This document shows positions 32,186 through 42,111 of a DNA stretch of 64,000 bases, piece by piece. A model generated the notes under the pieces. It saw only the letters and a program-made list of their open reading frames with translations, searched no databases and had not been told where the DNA came from. Each line of letters begins with the position of its first letter. Positions within the stretch are counted from its first letter, which is position 1. This DNA is from Saccharomonospora azurea NA-128 (GTDB taxonomy: Bacteria > Actinomycetota > Actinomycetes > Mycobacteriales > Pseudonocardiaceae): contig NZ_CM001466.1 of assembly GCF_000231055.2 (NCBI RefSeq), positions 4,631,620 to 4,695,619 of the forward strand, written 5' to 3'. The translations under genes and the position numbers were made by a program.

Positions 32186-33705
32186 CAGCGCTGCACCTCC
32201 TCTGCCGCCTCGTCACCGACCTGCCGCCCGCGCTTCCACGGCACCAGCGACAGCAGGACGCCGAGCACGAGCGCGCCCAACGCCACACCCCAACCCGCGC
32301 CGAGCAGGAACGAGTCGGAGTAGCCCTCGTAGTTCTCGGCCAGCTCCGCCTGGAGGCTGTCCCACATCATCCAGCCGAGCATGATCGGGGTGATCACGCC
32401 GAGCGTGATCCGCCACAGCGGCCCCAGCTTGATCGCGGACGTGGCGTTGGCGTGCTGCTCCAGCGGCTTGAGCTGGCGCAACACCCAGGACACCACGATC
32501 ACCGCGACGAGCGCCGCGACGACGATGCCGTACTGGTTGATGAAGTGGTCGACCACGTCCAGCAGGTGCACCCCGCCCGTGGTGGGGAACAGCAGAATCG
32601 ACACGAGCGCGGTCAGCCCGCCGACGATGAGCACGGCGGGCACCCGCCGCAGGCCAGTCCGGTCGGCCACCGAGCCGATCAGGACCTGGACGATGCTGAT
32701 GAGCGAGGTCAGTCCGGCGATGGTGAGCGAGGCGAAGAACAGCACGCCGAAGATCTCGCCGCCGGGCATGTTGGAGATGATCTCCGGGAAAGCGACGAAC
32801 GCGAGGCCGATGCCGCTGGTCGCCAGCTCGTTCACCGGCACACCGGCTTGGGCCGCCATGAAGCCGATCGTGGCGAACACCCCGATGCCGGCCAGCAGCT
32901 CGAAGGAGCTGTTGGCGAAGCCCGCGACCATGGCCGATCCGCTGAGGTCGGAGCGCCGCCGCAGGTACGACGAGTAGGTGATCATGATGCCGAAGCCGAT
33001 CGACAACGAGAAGAAGATCTGCCCGTAGGCCGCGACCCACACGCTGCCGTCGGTGATGGCCGACCAGTCGGGTTCGAAGAACGCGTTGAGGCCGTCCGTG
33101 GCACCGGGAAGCGTGATCGCCCGGATGACGAGGACGCCGAACAACACGACCAGCAACGGGATGAAGATCTTGTTCGCGCGTTCGATGCCCCCGCGGACCC
33201 CGATGGCCAGGACGCCCAGCGTGATGATCCAGACCGCGAGGAGCGGGATCAGGATGTTGCCCACGAAGGACAGGTCCACCGTGGGCGTCTCCGAGGCCTG
33301 CAGGAAGTCCGAGAAGAGGAACGTCTCGGGGTCGTCGCCCCAGGCCTTGTCGAACGAGAAGCCCGTGTACATGATCGACCACGCGATGATGACCGCGTAG
33401 TAGGCGGCGATGACGAAGCAGATCATGACCTGCCACCAGCCGATGGCCTGCGCGGGTCGGGACAGGCGCAGGAACGCGGTCGGCGGTGTGGCCCGGTACT
33501 TGTGCCCGAGGGTGTACTCCATGATCAGGAGCGGGATGCCCGCCGTCAGCAGCGCGACGAGATACGGGATGAGGAACGCGCCTCCCCCGTTCTGGTAGGC
33601 GACGTACGGGAAGCGCCAGATGTTGCCCAGGCCGACGGCAGAGCCGATGGCGGCCATGAGAAACCCGGCGCGGGAGCCCCATTGCTCACGGTGCTCAGCG
33701 TGCAT
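32185..33705 (-). CDS. NSS-family sodium-dependent amino acid transporter (MetP-like)
   Basis: A 506-residue transporter of the neurotransmitter:sodium symporter family with about 12 helices. SRAGFLMAAIGSAVGLGNIWRFPY is the family N-terminal signature that forms the sodium and substrate site; FFSLSIGFGIMITYSSY and FASLTIAGLTSLIS are the unwound helix 6 and helix 8 regions. The adjoining metS gene supports methionine and alanine uptake. ATG 33705 was chosen for the family N-terminus; no good ribosome binding site precedes it. The region 33706-33984 up to the divergent amidase gene carries no gene. Confidence 0.88.
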   Translation of the reverse strand: MHAEHREQWGSRAGFLMAAIGSAVGLGNIWRFPYVAYQNGGGAFLIPYLVALLTAGIPLLIMEYTLGHKYRATPPTAFLRLSRPAQAIGWWQVMICFVIAAYYAVIIAWSIMYTGFSFDKAWGDDPETFLFSDFLQASETPTVDLSFVGNILIPLLAVWIITLGVLAIGVRGGIERANKIFIPLLVVLFGVLVIRAITLPGATDGLNAFFEPDWSAITDGSVWVAAYGQIFFSLSIGFGIMITYSSYLRRRSDLSGSAMVAGFANSSFELLAGIGVFATIGFMAAQAGVPVNELATSGIGLAFVAFPEIISNMPGGEIFGVLFFASLTIAGLTSLISIVQVLIGSVADRTGLRRVPAVLIVGGLTALVSILLFPTTGGVHLLDVVDHFINQYGIVVAALVAVIVVSWVLRQLKPLEQHANATSAIKLGPLWRITLGVITPIMLGWMMWDSLQAELAENYEGYSDSFLLGAGWGVALGALVLGVLLSLVPWKRGRQVGDEAAEEVQR

Positions 33706-33984
33706 GGCGTGTGTGTCCGAATCGTTCGTGTCGATGAGTGGTCGGTGTCCGCCGGCCTGCTCGCCGCAGCCCACCACCCCGATTGTCGGTGGCCGGGCGT
33801 CGGACCGCGCGGCAGGGAGGCAGCGTACCCGGCGATCATGACCCAGCGGCGCGGCCGTGTCGAGGGTCGCAGGGAGCCGCCCGCACTGCGCCGAACGGAG
33901 GCTTTTCGGGGCCGTCGGTCTGGACAACGGTGAGCTCGGCGCGGTAGCCCTGAACGACCACCCTGACGAGAAGAGGGGTTTCTC

Positions 33985-35601
33985 GTGCGACGCACGTTCA
34001 CCGGTGCTCTCGCGATCGTCTCCGGGATGTCGGTCGCCCTGTCCCTGCTGGCCGCCGTTCCCGCCACCGCGGCGTCCCCCGAACCGGCGCCGGAGACGGA
34101 CGTGGTCGGACGGACGGTGGCCGATCTGCGCCACCTGCTCGACGACGGCTCGGTCACCTCGGTGCAGCTCGTCGACGCCTACCTTCGCCGCATCGAGGCC
34201 TTCGACCCCGACCGTCCCGATCGGCCCGGACTTCGGGCCGTCATCAGCGTCAACCCCGCGGCGCGGGCCGACGCGGCCCGCCTCGACGCCGAACGCGCCG
34301 CAGGTCGGGTTCGCGGACCGCTGCACGGTGTCCCCGTGGTGGTCAAGGACAACATCGACACGCGTGATCTGCCCACCACGAGCGGATCCGCCGCGCTCCG
34401 GGGGCTGCGGGCACCGGACGACGCGACGCAGGTGGCGCGCCTGCGGGCGGCGGGCGCCGTCGTGCTCGCCAAGACGAACCTGCACGAGTACGCGATGAGC
34501 ATCTACACCGTGTCCTCCCTCGGCGGGCAGACGCGCAACCCGTACGACCCGAGCCGGCACCCCGGCGGGTCGAGCGGAGGGACGGCCGCCGCCGTGGCCG
34601 CCGCGCTCGCTCCGGCGGGGTTCGGCACGGACACGTGCGGGTCGGTGCGCATCCCCGCCGCGCACAACAACCTCGTCGGGGTGCGGCCGACGCTCGGCCT
34701 GTCCAGTCGCGACGGGGTCGCGTCCCTGGCGGGAACACAGGACACCGTCGGCCCTCTCACCGTGTCGGTGGAGGACGCGGCGCTGCTGCTCGACGCGACC
34801 GTGGGCTACGACCCGGCCGACCCGGTCACGGAGGCCGCGCGCGGCCGCGTGCCCGACTCGTACACGGACGGGTTGCGCCGGGGCGCGGTGGCGGGCGCCC
34901 GGTTGGGCGTCGTCACCGACTACCTGGACACCGAGGGCCGCGCCGCGCAGACCAGTGCGCTCGTGCGTGCCGCCGCGGCGGATCTGGAGAACCTCGGGGC
35001 CGAGGTCGTGGAGCTGGGGCCACAGGAAGGTCTCATGGACGCCGCGGGTGCGGCCAACCGCGTGCGGCACGAGTTCGAGCGCGATCTGAACGCCTACCTC
35101 GCCGACTCCGCACGGGGCATGCCCCGTCGCCTGGCGCACCTGGCACCGCCCCGCGACGAACTCACGCTCGCCGACATCGTGGCGTCGGGCGAGGTGACGC
35201 CGAGCGTGCTCGACACCCTGCGGGCCTGGGTGGACAGTCCCTCGCTGCCCAACCCGGAGTACGAGGAGGCGCTACGGCAGCGCGACCGGTTGCGGGACCT
35301 GCTCACCGAACTCCTGCGGCGACACGACCTCGACGCGCTCGTGTACCCGTCGATCAGCGAGCCACCGACCCCGATCGGGGTGGAACAGTCCTATCGCAAC
35401 TGCCGGCTCGCGGCGTTCAGCGGCTTCCCCGCGGTCAGCGTCCCGGCGGGATTCACCGCCGACGGGCTCCCCGTGGGCGTGGAGCTGCTGGGCGCGCCGT
35501 TCTCCGAACCGGCGCTGCTGGGCTACGCCTACGACTACGAACAGGCGACGCGACACCGCACGCCTCCGGCGGGCACCCCGCCGTTGCCTTCGGCGCGGTG
35601 A
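33985..35601 (+). CDS. Secreted amidase-signature-family amidase
   Basis: A 538-residue exported amidase. Residues 1-30 form a signal peptide ending ATAA. The Ser-cisSer-Lys triad is complete: Lys121 in VVVKDNIDTRD, Ser196-Ser197 in HPGGSSGG (cis-Ser) and nucleophile Ser220 in GTDTCGSVRIPA. The usual second Gly of GTDTGGS is Cys here, which may narrow the oxyanion loop. The GTG start at 33985 follows GAGGGG. It is divergent from the NSS transporter, so it may release amino acids from extracellular amides for uptake, an inference. Closest general type is the secreted amidases of actinobacteria. Confidence 0.88.
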   Translation: MRRTFTGALAIVSGMSVALSLLAAVPATAASPEPAPETDVVGRTVADLRHLLDDGSVTSVQLVDAYLRRIEAFDPDRPDRPGLRAVISVNPAARADAARLDAERAAGRVRGPLHGVPVVVKDNIDTRDLPTTSGSAALRGLRAPDDATQVARLRAAGAVVLAKTNLHEYAMSIYTVSSLGGQTRNPYDPSRHPGGSSGGTAAAVAAALAPAGFGTDTCGSVRIPAAHNNLVGVRPTLGLSSRDGVASLAGTQDTVGPLTVSVEDAALLLDATVGYDPADPVTEAARGRVPDSYTDGLRRGAVAGARLGVVTDYLDTEGRAAQTSALVRAAAADLENLGAEVVELGPQEGLMDAAGAANRVRHEFERDLNAYLADSARGMPRRLAHLAPPRDELTLADIVASGEVTPSVLDTLRAWVDSPSLPNPEYEEALRQRDRLRDLLTELLRRHDLDALVYPSISEPPTPIGVEQSYRNCRLAAFSGFPAVSVPAGFTADGLPVGVELLGAPFSEPALLGYAYDYEQATRHRTPPAGTPPLPSAR

Positions 35602-35603
35602 GC

Positions 35604-36281
35604 TCAGCCGCGGCGCAGGGGAAACAGCACCTCCTGGCCGATCGGCCGGTACCCCGCGGCCAACAGGGCGCGCATCGAGGCGGCGTTGCCGGGGGTGACC
35701 TGTGCGAAGAGCGGTTCGCCGCGAGGCACGCGGCTGCGGGCGGCCGAGGCGAGCGCGCGCCCGAGCCCCCGTGCGCGGGAGTTCGGCACGACGTCCATGC
35801 TCATCTCCCAGCGCCCGGCCAGACCACGCCCCAGCACCAGAAGGCCGTCACCCTCGGCGGTGGTCCAGGCCTGCACGTCGTCGCGGAAGCGGCGTGAGCG
35901 GGTCACGCGCGGATGTCCGTCGTCGAACGGCAGCAGCCGGACCCGCGGCGCGACCGACATCCCGAGGGCGGGCGGGGCCACGAGCACGGCGTCGTTCTCC
36001 CCGACCGTGGTACCGAGGTGTTCGGCGAGCGAGAGCAGCACCCTCGGATGCAGCGGGTCGACCTCCGGGTCGGCGAGCACCCGCTGCCACCACGGCAGGT
36101 CGACGGGCGCGGTGACGAGGAAGCACCCGGTGAAGGCCACCACCGCGGCCGCGGGACCGCACGGCGGCGCCACCCATACCGACCAGTCGGCCGCCGGGTA
36201 CACGCCGTGCGCCGCGTCCGCGAACAGCGTGGTGACCTCGTCGGCGCTCAGGGTCTGGAACCGCGGTCCTGACCCGCTCAT
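35604..36281 (-). CDS. GNAT-family acetyltransferase coupled to the TRAP transporter
   Basis: A 225-residue protein whose C-terminal half is a GNAT domain: DVVPNSRARGLGRALASAA (acetyl-CoA loop with RGLGRA), FAQVTPGNAASMRALLAAGYRPIG at the end. The N-terminal half resembles the extra domain of tandem acetyltransferase-like proteins. Its ATG overlaps the stop of the TRAP permease gene (ATGA), so it is the last gene of the TAXI-TRAP operon and may modify the imported compound; that is inference. Convergent with the amidase, two bases apart. Confidence 0.82.
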   Translation of the reverse strand: MSGSGPRFQTLSADEVTTLFADAAHGVYPAADWSVWVAPPCGPAAAVVAFTGCFLVTAPVDLPWWQRVLADPEVDPLHPRVLLSLAEHLGTTVGENDAVLVAPPALGMSVAPRVRLLPFDDGHPRVTRSRRFRDDVQAWTTAEGDGLLVLGRGLAGRWEMSMDVVPNSRARGLGRALASAARSRVPRGEPLFAQVTPGNAASMRALLAAGYRPIGQEVLFPLRRG

Positions 36282-38266
36282 CCGACCGCGGCCTCCGGCC
36301 CGCGACCGCCCCGGCCCGTGCGGCCCCACCGGCGTGCGACGACGACGGCCGCGATCACGACGAACCCGACCAGCGACACCCACGGATCCGGGTGGATGGC
36401 GGCCAGTCCACCCAGGACCAGGCCGATTCGGAGGACGGGACCGGCGTCGGGCGCGAAGCCGACGAGCCCGGCCGCCACCGCCACGATGCCCACCACGGCG
36501 GTCACGAGCGTGACGGTGAAGACGCCGAACGTCGGGTCCTGCAGGAGCAGCTGCGGTTCGAGCACGAACACGTACGGCACCAGGAACGCCGGTGCCGCGA
36601 GCTTGAACGCCGTCAGGCCCGTGCGCATGGGGTTGGCGCCCGCGAGCCCGGCGCCCGCGTACGCGGCGAGGCACACCGGCGGCGTGATGTCGGCGACGAT
36701 GCCGAAGAAGAAGACGAAGAAGTGGGCGGCCACCACGGGCACGCCGAGCGCCACGAGGATCGGCGCGGCGACCGTGGCGGTGACGACGTAGTTCGCGGTC
36801 GTCGGCAGGCCCATGCCCAGCACCAGGCACGCCACCATCGTGAGGATCAGGATGAGGACGAAGCTGCCGCCCGCGAGGTCGACGATGCCGCCCGCGAGCT
36901 TGCCGCCGAGTCCGGTGCGTGTGACCGTGCCCGCGATGATGCCCGCACTCGCGCAGGCCGCGATCACGGGCAGTGCCGCGCGGGCGCCGGCCTCGAACAG
37001 CTGCGCGAACCGCCGGGGCGACAGCCGGGTGTCGGCCCGGACGAGACTCACGAGCAGCGCGGCGGCGATGCCGAACAGGGCGGCGTTGGCCGGTGAGCGG
37101 CCCGCGAGCAACAGACCGACGATCACCACGAGCGGCGCGAGCAGGTACGCGCGGCCGAGCAGGCCCCGCAGGCGCGGCAGCTGCTCCTTCGGCGAGCCGA
37201 GTACCCCGGTCCGCAGCGCCTCGAAGTGCACCCCGCTGAACACGCCCAGGTAGTACAGGACGGCGGGCACGATCGCGTACAGGATCAGTTCGTTGTACGG
37301 GATGCCCGTGTACTCGCCCATGATGAACACGGCCGCGCCCATCATCGGCGGCACGAGCTGCCCGCCCGTGGAGGCGGTGGCCTCCGCCGCGCCCGCGACG
37401 TGAGGCCGGAACCCCGCGCGCTTCATCATCGGGATGGTGAACGACCCGGAGGCGACGGTGTTGGCCACCGAACTGCCCGACACCATGCCCTGCAGCCCGC
37501 TGGCCACCACGGCGGCCTTGGCCGTGCCGCCGGTGTATCGGCCGGTGAGGCCGAAGGCGAGGTCGTTGAAGAACTGCCCGATGTTGGTCTTGACCAGGAC
37601 GACCCCGAAGAACAGGAACAGGAAGATGAACGTCGACGACACCTGCACCGGGGTGCCGAACACCGACGTCGAGCTGTAGACCGACTCCGCCACCAGCGAG
37701 TCGAACGTGAAGCCGGGGTGGGCGAAGATCGGCATGGACGGCCCGAAGTAGCCGTAGGCGAGCGCGGCCACGGCGATCACCACGATGGGCAGGCCGACGC
37801 AGCGGCGCGTGGCCTCCAGGATCAACGCGATGGCGGCGGTGGCCACGACCACGTCGAACGGCGTGAAGCCGAAGACCACAGCCTGCGTCGTCAACCGCTC
37901 GTAGTCCACGACGATGTAGCCGTTGGCCAGCAGCGCGAGCGCGCACAGCACCACGTCGTAGAGCGGCACCCCGGGTCTGCCCGCCCACTCCTTCTTCGCC
38001 GGGTACAGCAGGTACACCAGGCTCAGGGCCATGCCGACGTGCACCGCACCCTGGATCACCGAGGTGAAGGTGCCGAACAGTGCCGTGTAGAGCTGGAACA
38101 GCGTCAGGGCGGTGCCGAGCACCGTGACGACCCACTTCCACGGCCCGAGCCGGGTGCGGTAGCGGCTTTCGCGGTCGTACGCGCGGGCCTGTGCCTCCTG
38201 CGTGTCGGTCGGGTGGGACGGTGACGCGGCGGGAGCGTCCCGAGTGCCTTCGGTGTCCTGGGCCAT
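36278..38266 (-). CDS. TRAP transporter fused permease (4TM/12TM, TAXI type)
   Basis: A 662-residue membrane protein combining the small and large TRAP permease subunits, the form paired with TAXI receptors. An N-terminal cytoplasmic stretch of about 40 residues precedes many helices. DctM-type motifs include GLQGMVSGSSVANTVASGSF, STGGQLVPPMMGAAVFI, GMGLPTTANYVVTATVAAPIL and GIVADITPPVCLAAYAGAG. It lies 26 bases after the TAXI receptor gene and overlaps the acetyltransferase gene by 4 nt. It should import a carboxylate-like solute with sodium; the solute is unknown. Confidence 0.92.
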   Translation of the reverse strand: MAQDTEGTRDAPAASPSHPTDTQEAQARAYDRESRYRTRLGPWKWVVTVLGTALTLFQLYTALFGTFTSVIQGAVHVGMALSLVYLLYPAKKEWAGRPGVPLYDVVLCALALLANGYIVVDYERLTTQAVVFGFTPFDVVVATAAIALILEATRRCVGLPIVVIAVAALAYGYFGPSMPIFAHPGFTFDSLVAESVYSSTSVFGTPVQVSSTFIFLFLFFGVVLVKTNIGQFFNDLAFGLTGRYTGGTAKAAVVASGLQGMVSGSSVANTVASGSFTIPMMKRAGFRPHVAGAAEATASTGGQLVPPMMGAAVFIMGEYTGIPYNELILYAIVPAVLYYLGVFSGVHFEALRTGVLGSPKEQLPRLRGLLGRAYLLAPLVVIVGLLLAGRSPANAALFGIAAALLVSLVRADTRLSPRRFAQLFEAGARAALPVIAACASAGIIAGTVTRTGLGGKLAGGIVDLAGGSFVLILILTMVACLVLGMGLPTTANYVVTATVAAPILVALGVPVVAAHFFVFFFGIVADITPPVCLAAYAGAGLAGANPMRTGLTAFKLAAPAFLVPYVFVLEPQLLLQDPTFGVFTVTLVTAVVGIVAVAAGLVGFAPDAGPVLRIGLVLGGLAAIHPDPWVSLVGFVVIAAVVVARRWGRTGRGGRGPEAAVG

Positions 38267-38292
38267 GCTGCGGTTGTCCTTCCCGGCGCCGG

Positions 38293-39291
38293 TCAGTCGA
38301 GCAGGCCCTGCTCCGCGAGGTACTTGCGCGCACCGGGATGCAGCGGCACGTCACCCTGGCCGACCGTGGCTTCCTCGACCGTGATGAGCTCCTTCTGCGC
38401 CAGCGTCAGGTCGTCCGCGTGTTCGTAGAGGGCCTTCGTCAGTTCGTAGCCGAGCTCCTCGCTCACCTGGGTGGTGGAGGCGTACAGGGACGCGAACACC
38501 GAGACCGTGGGAACCGGCTCGTCGAGGAAGTCGTAGGTGCCCGCGGGGATCTCGTACTTCTCGAAGTCGCTGTTCTCCGCGATGGTGTCGAGCTCGGGTC
38601 CGCCGAGGGGGACGAGCGTGACGCCGCCCGTGGTGGCGTGCAGTTCCTGCAGGCTCGCCGCGGGGACACCGAGCACCTCGATGGAGGCGTCGGCGTTGCC
38701 GTCCTGCAGCTTGGTCTTGGCGTCGGCGAAGCCTTCCTCCAACGCGGTGTAGGAGCCCTCCTCCAGGCCGTAGGCCGCCAGGATCTGCTCCGCCGCCTCG
38801 CGGGTACCTCCGCCGGGAGGGCCGATCGCGACGGTCTTTCCGCGCAGGTCGTCCACCGAGTCGATGCCCGTGGACTCCAGGGTGATGATCTGCGCCGCCT
38901 CCGGGTAGAGCTTGCCGAGCAGACCGACGTTCTCGACCTTCGCGCCCTCGAACTCGCCACTGCCGGTGACGGCGTTCTGCGCCGTGTTGTGCTGTGCGAT
39001 CCCGAGTTGCAGTTCGCCGCGGGCGATCTTGGCGAGGTTCTCCACCGACGCCCCGGTCTCCACGGCGGTGACGTTCAGGCCCTCGACCTCGATGGTGTCG
39101 ACGAAGATGCTCGCGTACTCCTGCCCGAGCGGGTAGTACACGCCACCGGTGCTGCCGGTGCCGAGCTGAAGGTCGGTGGTGACTCCGCCACCGCCCCCGC
39201 CTCCGGAACAGGCCGCCGTCATCGCCACCGCCGCGACCATCGCCGTGACCGCGAGGCCGCCACCACGCCCGGAACGTGTCGCTGTCCGCAC
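38293..39291 (-). CDS. TAXI-family TRAP solute receptor (lipoprotein)
   Basis: A 332-residue receptor. The signal peptide ends with a lipobox (MTAACSG), so it is likely a lipoprotein. TAXI features are DLQLGTGSTGGVYYPLGQEYASI, the AVETGASVENLAKIARGELQLGI strand-helix, IGPPGGGTREAAEQIL and the late EEATVGQGDVPLHPGARKYLAEQGL. The GTG start at 39291 has GGAGGAGG seven bases upstream. It is first in the receptor-permease-acetyltransferase operon. Ligand unknown; TAXI receptors often bind glutamate, glutamine or oxo acids, and a gamma-glutamyltransferase gene is divergently placed. Confidence 0.92.
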   Translation of the reverse strand: MRTATRSGRGGGLAVTAMVAAVAMTAACSGGGGGGGVTTDLQLGTGSTGGVYYPLGQEYASIFVDTIEVEGLNVTAVETGASVENLAKIARGELQLGIAQHNTAQNAVTGSGEFEGAKVENVGLLGKLYPEAAQIITLESTGIDSVDDLRGKTVAIGPPGGGTREAAEQILAAYGLEEGSYTALEEGFADAKTKLQDGNADASIEVLGVPAASLQELHATTGGVTLVPLGGPELDTIAENSDFEKYEIPAGTYDFLDEPVPTVSVFASLYASTTQVSEELGYELTKALYEHADDLTLAQKELITVEEATVGQGDVPLHPGARKYLAEQGLLD

Positions 39292-39522
39292 GCCTGTTCC
39301 TCCTCCGTCGGAGTTCTGGTCTGTACCAACCAACATGGTGACGCACGTCTCGGCGAATGGGGCAGCGTCGATCGTTATCCGTTCGCGATCTTTCGGCGTG
39401 GTCGGCCGAGTGACTGCCGCGAACGGGCGAAGTGGATTGCGCCAGGCGGACGACGGTCGCGGGCCCGTCCGTCGTGGACGATGCTGGAGGCGGTTCTTCG
39501 CTGACGACACCGGGAGGTGCGG

Positions 39523-41349
39523 ATGTCCCCGAGGGCCACGCGGCCACGCCGACAGCGCTTGGTGGCCGGACTGACCGCGGTGGGAGTGACGGCGAGCCTC
39601 ACGGCGCTCGTGTCCCCGACCGCGGCGGCACACCCGAGGCACCTCGACAAGCAGCCGGTCGCGGTGGGTTCCGGGGGAGCGGTCAGTTCGGTCGACCCGT
39701 ACGCGACCGAGATCGGTCTGGAGGTACTGCGCCGGGGCGGCAACGCCACCGACGCCGCCGTGGCGACGGCCGCCGCGCTCGGGGTCACCGAGCCGTACAG
39801 CGCCGGGATCGGCGGCGGAGGCTTCTTCGTCCACTACGACGCCGCGACCGGGGACGTCGAGACCATCGACGGCCGGGAGAACGCGCCGGCGGCCATGCCG
39901 CACGACGCGTTCATCGACCCGGAGACGTCGCAGCCCTACCCGTTCTTCCCGGACATGGTCACCAGCGGGGTGTCCGTGGGCGTGCCCGGGACACCCGCCA
40001 CGTGGGACGCGGCTTTGCGGGAGTGGGGAACGTACTCGCTGGCCCAGGCGCTGCGCCCCGCCGTCCAACTCGCCAGGCGCGGCTTCGAGGTGGACGAGGA
40101 GTTCCGCGAGCAGACCCTCGACAACGCCGAGCGGTTCTCGGCGATCGAGCCCACCGCCGAGCTGTTCCTGCCCGGCGGTGACGCTCCCGCCGTCGGCTCG
40201 GTGTTCCGGAACCGCGACCTCGCGCACACCTACTCCGAACTCGGCCGCAGGGGCGTCGACTGGTTCTACACCGGACCGATCGCCGGCGAGATCGCCGAGA
40301 CCGTGCAGAACCCGCCCCGCAGCGGTGACACGAACCTGCCCGTCCCGGCGGGACACCTCACCGCCGAGGACATGGCCGACTACGCCGTGGAGCGTCCCGA
40401 GGCCACCCCCCACGAGTACCGCGGCTACGAGGTCGTCGGCATGGCACCGCCGTCGAGCGGAGGCACCACCGTCGGGGAGATGCTCAACATCCTCGAACGG
40501 TTCGACCTCGCGTCGATGACCACGGACGAGGCCCTGCACCACTACCTGGAGGCGTCCGCGCTCGCCTACGCCGACCGGGGCCGCTACTCCGGTGACAACC
40601 GGTTCGTGGACGTCCCGGTCGAGGAGCTGCTGTCGGACGACTTCGCCGCCGAACGCGCCTGCGAGCTCGATCCCACCACGGCGGCCGACAAACCCGTCGC
40701 GGCGGGCACGGCCGACGGCGACTACGACCCCACCTGCGAGCGCACCGACACCGAGCTCGTCGAGCGACCGGACACGGAAGGACCGTCCACCACACACCTG
40801 TCCGTCGTGGACCGCTGGGGCAACGTCGTGGCCTACACGCTGACGATCGAGCAGACCGGTGGCAGCGGGATCACCGTGCCGGGCCGCGGATTCCTGCTCA
40901 ATAACGAGCTGACCGACTTCAGCCACGTGTACGACCCCGAGGACCCGAACCGCATCGAGGGCGGCAAGCGGCCGAGGTCGTCGATGTCGCCGACCATCGT
41001 GCTGCGCGACGGTGAACCCTGGCTCGCGCTCGGCTCGCCCGGCGGATCCACGATCATCACCACGGTCGCCCAGACGTTGATCAACCGCATCGATCTCGGC
41101 ATGGACCTCCCGGCCGCGCTCGCGGCGCCTCGCGCGACCCAGCGCAACACCGTCACCGTGTCGGCCGAACCCGGATTCCGCGACGCCCACGGTGCCGCCT
41201 TGGAGGCCTACGGGCACGCGTTCTCGACCACGTCGCAACTGGGGGCCGCCGCGGCCGTCGAAGTCCTGCCGGACGGTGAGGTGCAGGCCGTCGCCGAACC
41301 GGAGCGCCGGGGCGGTGGTGCCGCGGGAGTGGTGTACCCGCGACGGTGA
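39523..41349 (+). CDS. ggt: Secreted gamma-glutamyltransferase
   Basis: A 608-residue exported Ntn hydrolase that splits gamma-glutamyl bonds of glutathione-like peptides. Residues 1-36 are a signal peptide ending in PTAAA. The autoprocessing site and nucleophile is Thr423 in PSTTHLSVVDRWGN; LTIEQTGGSGITVPGRGFLLNNEL, RPRSSMSPTIV and GSPGGSTIITTV are the small-subunit signatures. The large subunit starts with GGNATDAAVATAAALGVTEP. GGGAGG lies five bases before ATG 39523. It is divergent from the TAXI-TRAP operon, suggesting that released glutamate or amino acids are imported, an inference. Actinobacteria use mycothiol, so other gamma-glutamyl substrates are likely. Confidence 0.92.
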   Translation: MSPRATRPRRQRLVAGLTAVGVTASLTALVSPTAAAHPRHLDKQPVAVGSGGAVSSVDPYATEIGLEVLRRGGNATDAAVATAAALGVTEPYSAGIGGGGFFVHYDAATGDVETIDGRENAPAAMPHDAFIDPETSQPYPFFPDMVTSGVSVGVPGTPATWDAALREWGTYSLAQALRPAVQLARRGFEVDEEFREQTLDNAERFSAIEPTAELFLPGGDAPAVGSVFRNRDLAHTYSELGRRGVDWFYTGPIAGEIAETVQNPPRSGDTNLPVPAGHLTAEDMADYAVERPEATPHEYRGYEVVGMAPPSSGGTTVGEMLNILERFDLASMTTDEALHHYLEASALAYADRGRYSGDNRFVDVPVEELLSDDFAAERACELDPTTAADKPVAAGTADGDYDPTCERTDTELVERPDTEGPSTTHLSVVDRWGNVVAYTLTIEQTGGSGITVPGRGFLLNNELTDFSHVYDPEDPNRIEGGKRPRSSMSPTIVLRDGEPWLALGSPGGSTIITTVAQTLINRIDLGMDLPAALAAPRATQRNTVTVSAEPGFRDAHGAALEAYGHAFSTTSQLGAAAAVEVLPDGEVQAVAEPERRGGGAAGVVYPRR

Positions 41350-41405
41350 CGAACCCGGTCGTTCGACGGATGCCGGTGAGTGCCCTCGGTGCATACCGTT
41401 CGGGC

Positions 41406-42110
41406 ATGACCTCGAACGACACCTCTCCGACGGTCCTGCCCGGTGTCCTTCCGGACGTGCGCCGCGACGACGCTGGACTCGTCACCGTCGACATCATCGA
41501 GAGCGCTGCAGTGCCTGATCGGGCACGGCAACGCCGGACGGCCGACTCGCTGCTCGCGGCAGACCGTCCGTGGAACGCGGGCCTGCTCGCCGACAGCGTG
41601 CTCCTCGCCACCGACGGGTTGGGCGTGCTCCGGTACTCGCAGTGGCGCGACGAGGACGCCTACGCCGAGGCGCAGAGCCGGTTCCCGGCGGCGATCGCAC
41701 CCACGACGAGCGGCGCCGCGCGCTCGGTGCGCCACCGGCTCTACCGCAGCGCCGTGCCCGACGACCTCCCTGCTCCGGGCGTGGTCGTGGTGATCACGTT
41801 CGACACCGACGGCGCCGACGTCGGCCGCCGCTTCGTGGACGCGCTCCTGGACCGCCACCCCGTCGTCCGAGGCGCCGCACCGCCGGAGGGCATGGGGAGC
41901 AACGACTTCCATCTCGCCGTCGACGGAACGCAGGTGCTCAACTGGGCGGAGTTCGTCGACGAACGCGCACACCAGCGGGTGGTCGACACGGCGTTGCAGC
42001 CGGACGACGACGTGCCGCGCCTCATCGCCGAGACGCGCGGCCTCACCCCGCGCGGGTTCCGCCGGTACCTGCCGTACGGGCTGGCCACGCCCGGGGGCCG
42101 TACGCGCTAG
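41406..42110 (+). CDS. Antibiotic-biosynthesis-monooxygenase-like protein with two ferredoxin-fold halves
   Basis: A 234-residue cytosolic protein. Each half looks like a dimeric alpha-beta barrel (ABM) domain: SVLLATDGLGVLRYSQWRD-EDAYAE in the first and VVVVITFDTDGADVGRRFVD to FHLAVDGTQVLNWAEFVDERAHQRVV in the second. A TACCGT element ends six bases before ATG 41406 and no ribosome binding site is seen, so the transcript may be leaderless. It is convergent with the DUF4429 gene (stops nearly touch). Substrate unknown. Confidence 0.7.
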   Translation: MTSNDTSPTVLPGVLPDVRRDDAGLVTVDIIESAAVPDRARQRRTADSLLAADRPWNAGLLADSVLLATDGLGVLRYSQWRDEDAYAEAQSRFPAAIAPTTSGAARSVRHRLYRSAVPDDLPAPGVVVVITFDTDGADVGRRFVDALLDRHPVVRGAAPPEGMGSNDFHLAVDGTQVLNWAEFVDERAHQRVVDTALQPDDDVPRLIAETRGLTPRGFRRYLPYGLATPGGRTR

Positions 42111-42111
42111 G

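Noticed and set aside
33706..35139. Long upstream extension of the NSS transporter frame
   Set aside because: It is antisense to the amidase gene; the NSS signature starts only a few residues after ATG 33705.
38293..41394. 1033-codon minus-strand frame including the TAXI receptor
   Set aside because: Upstream of GTG 39291 it is antisense to the gamma-glutamyltransferase gene and has no family similarity.
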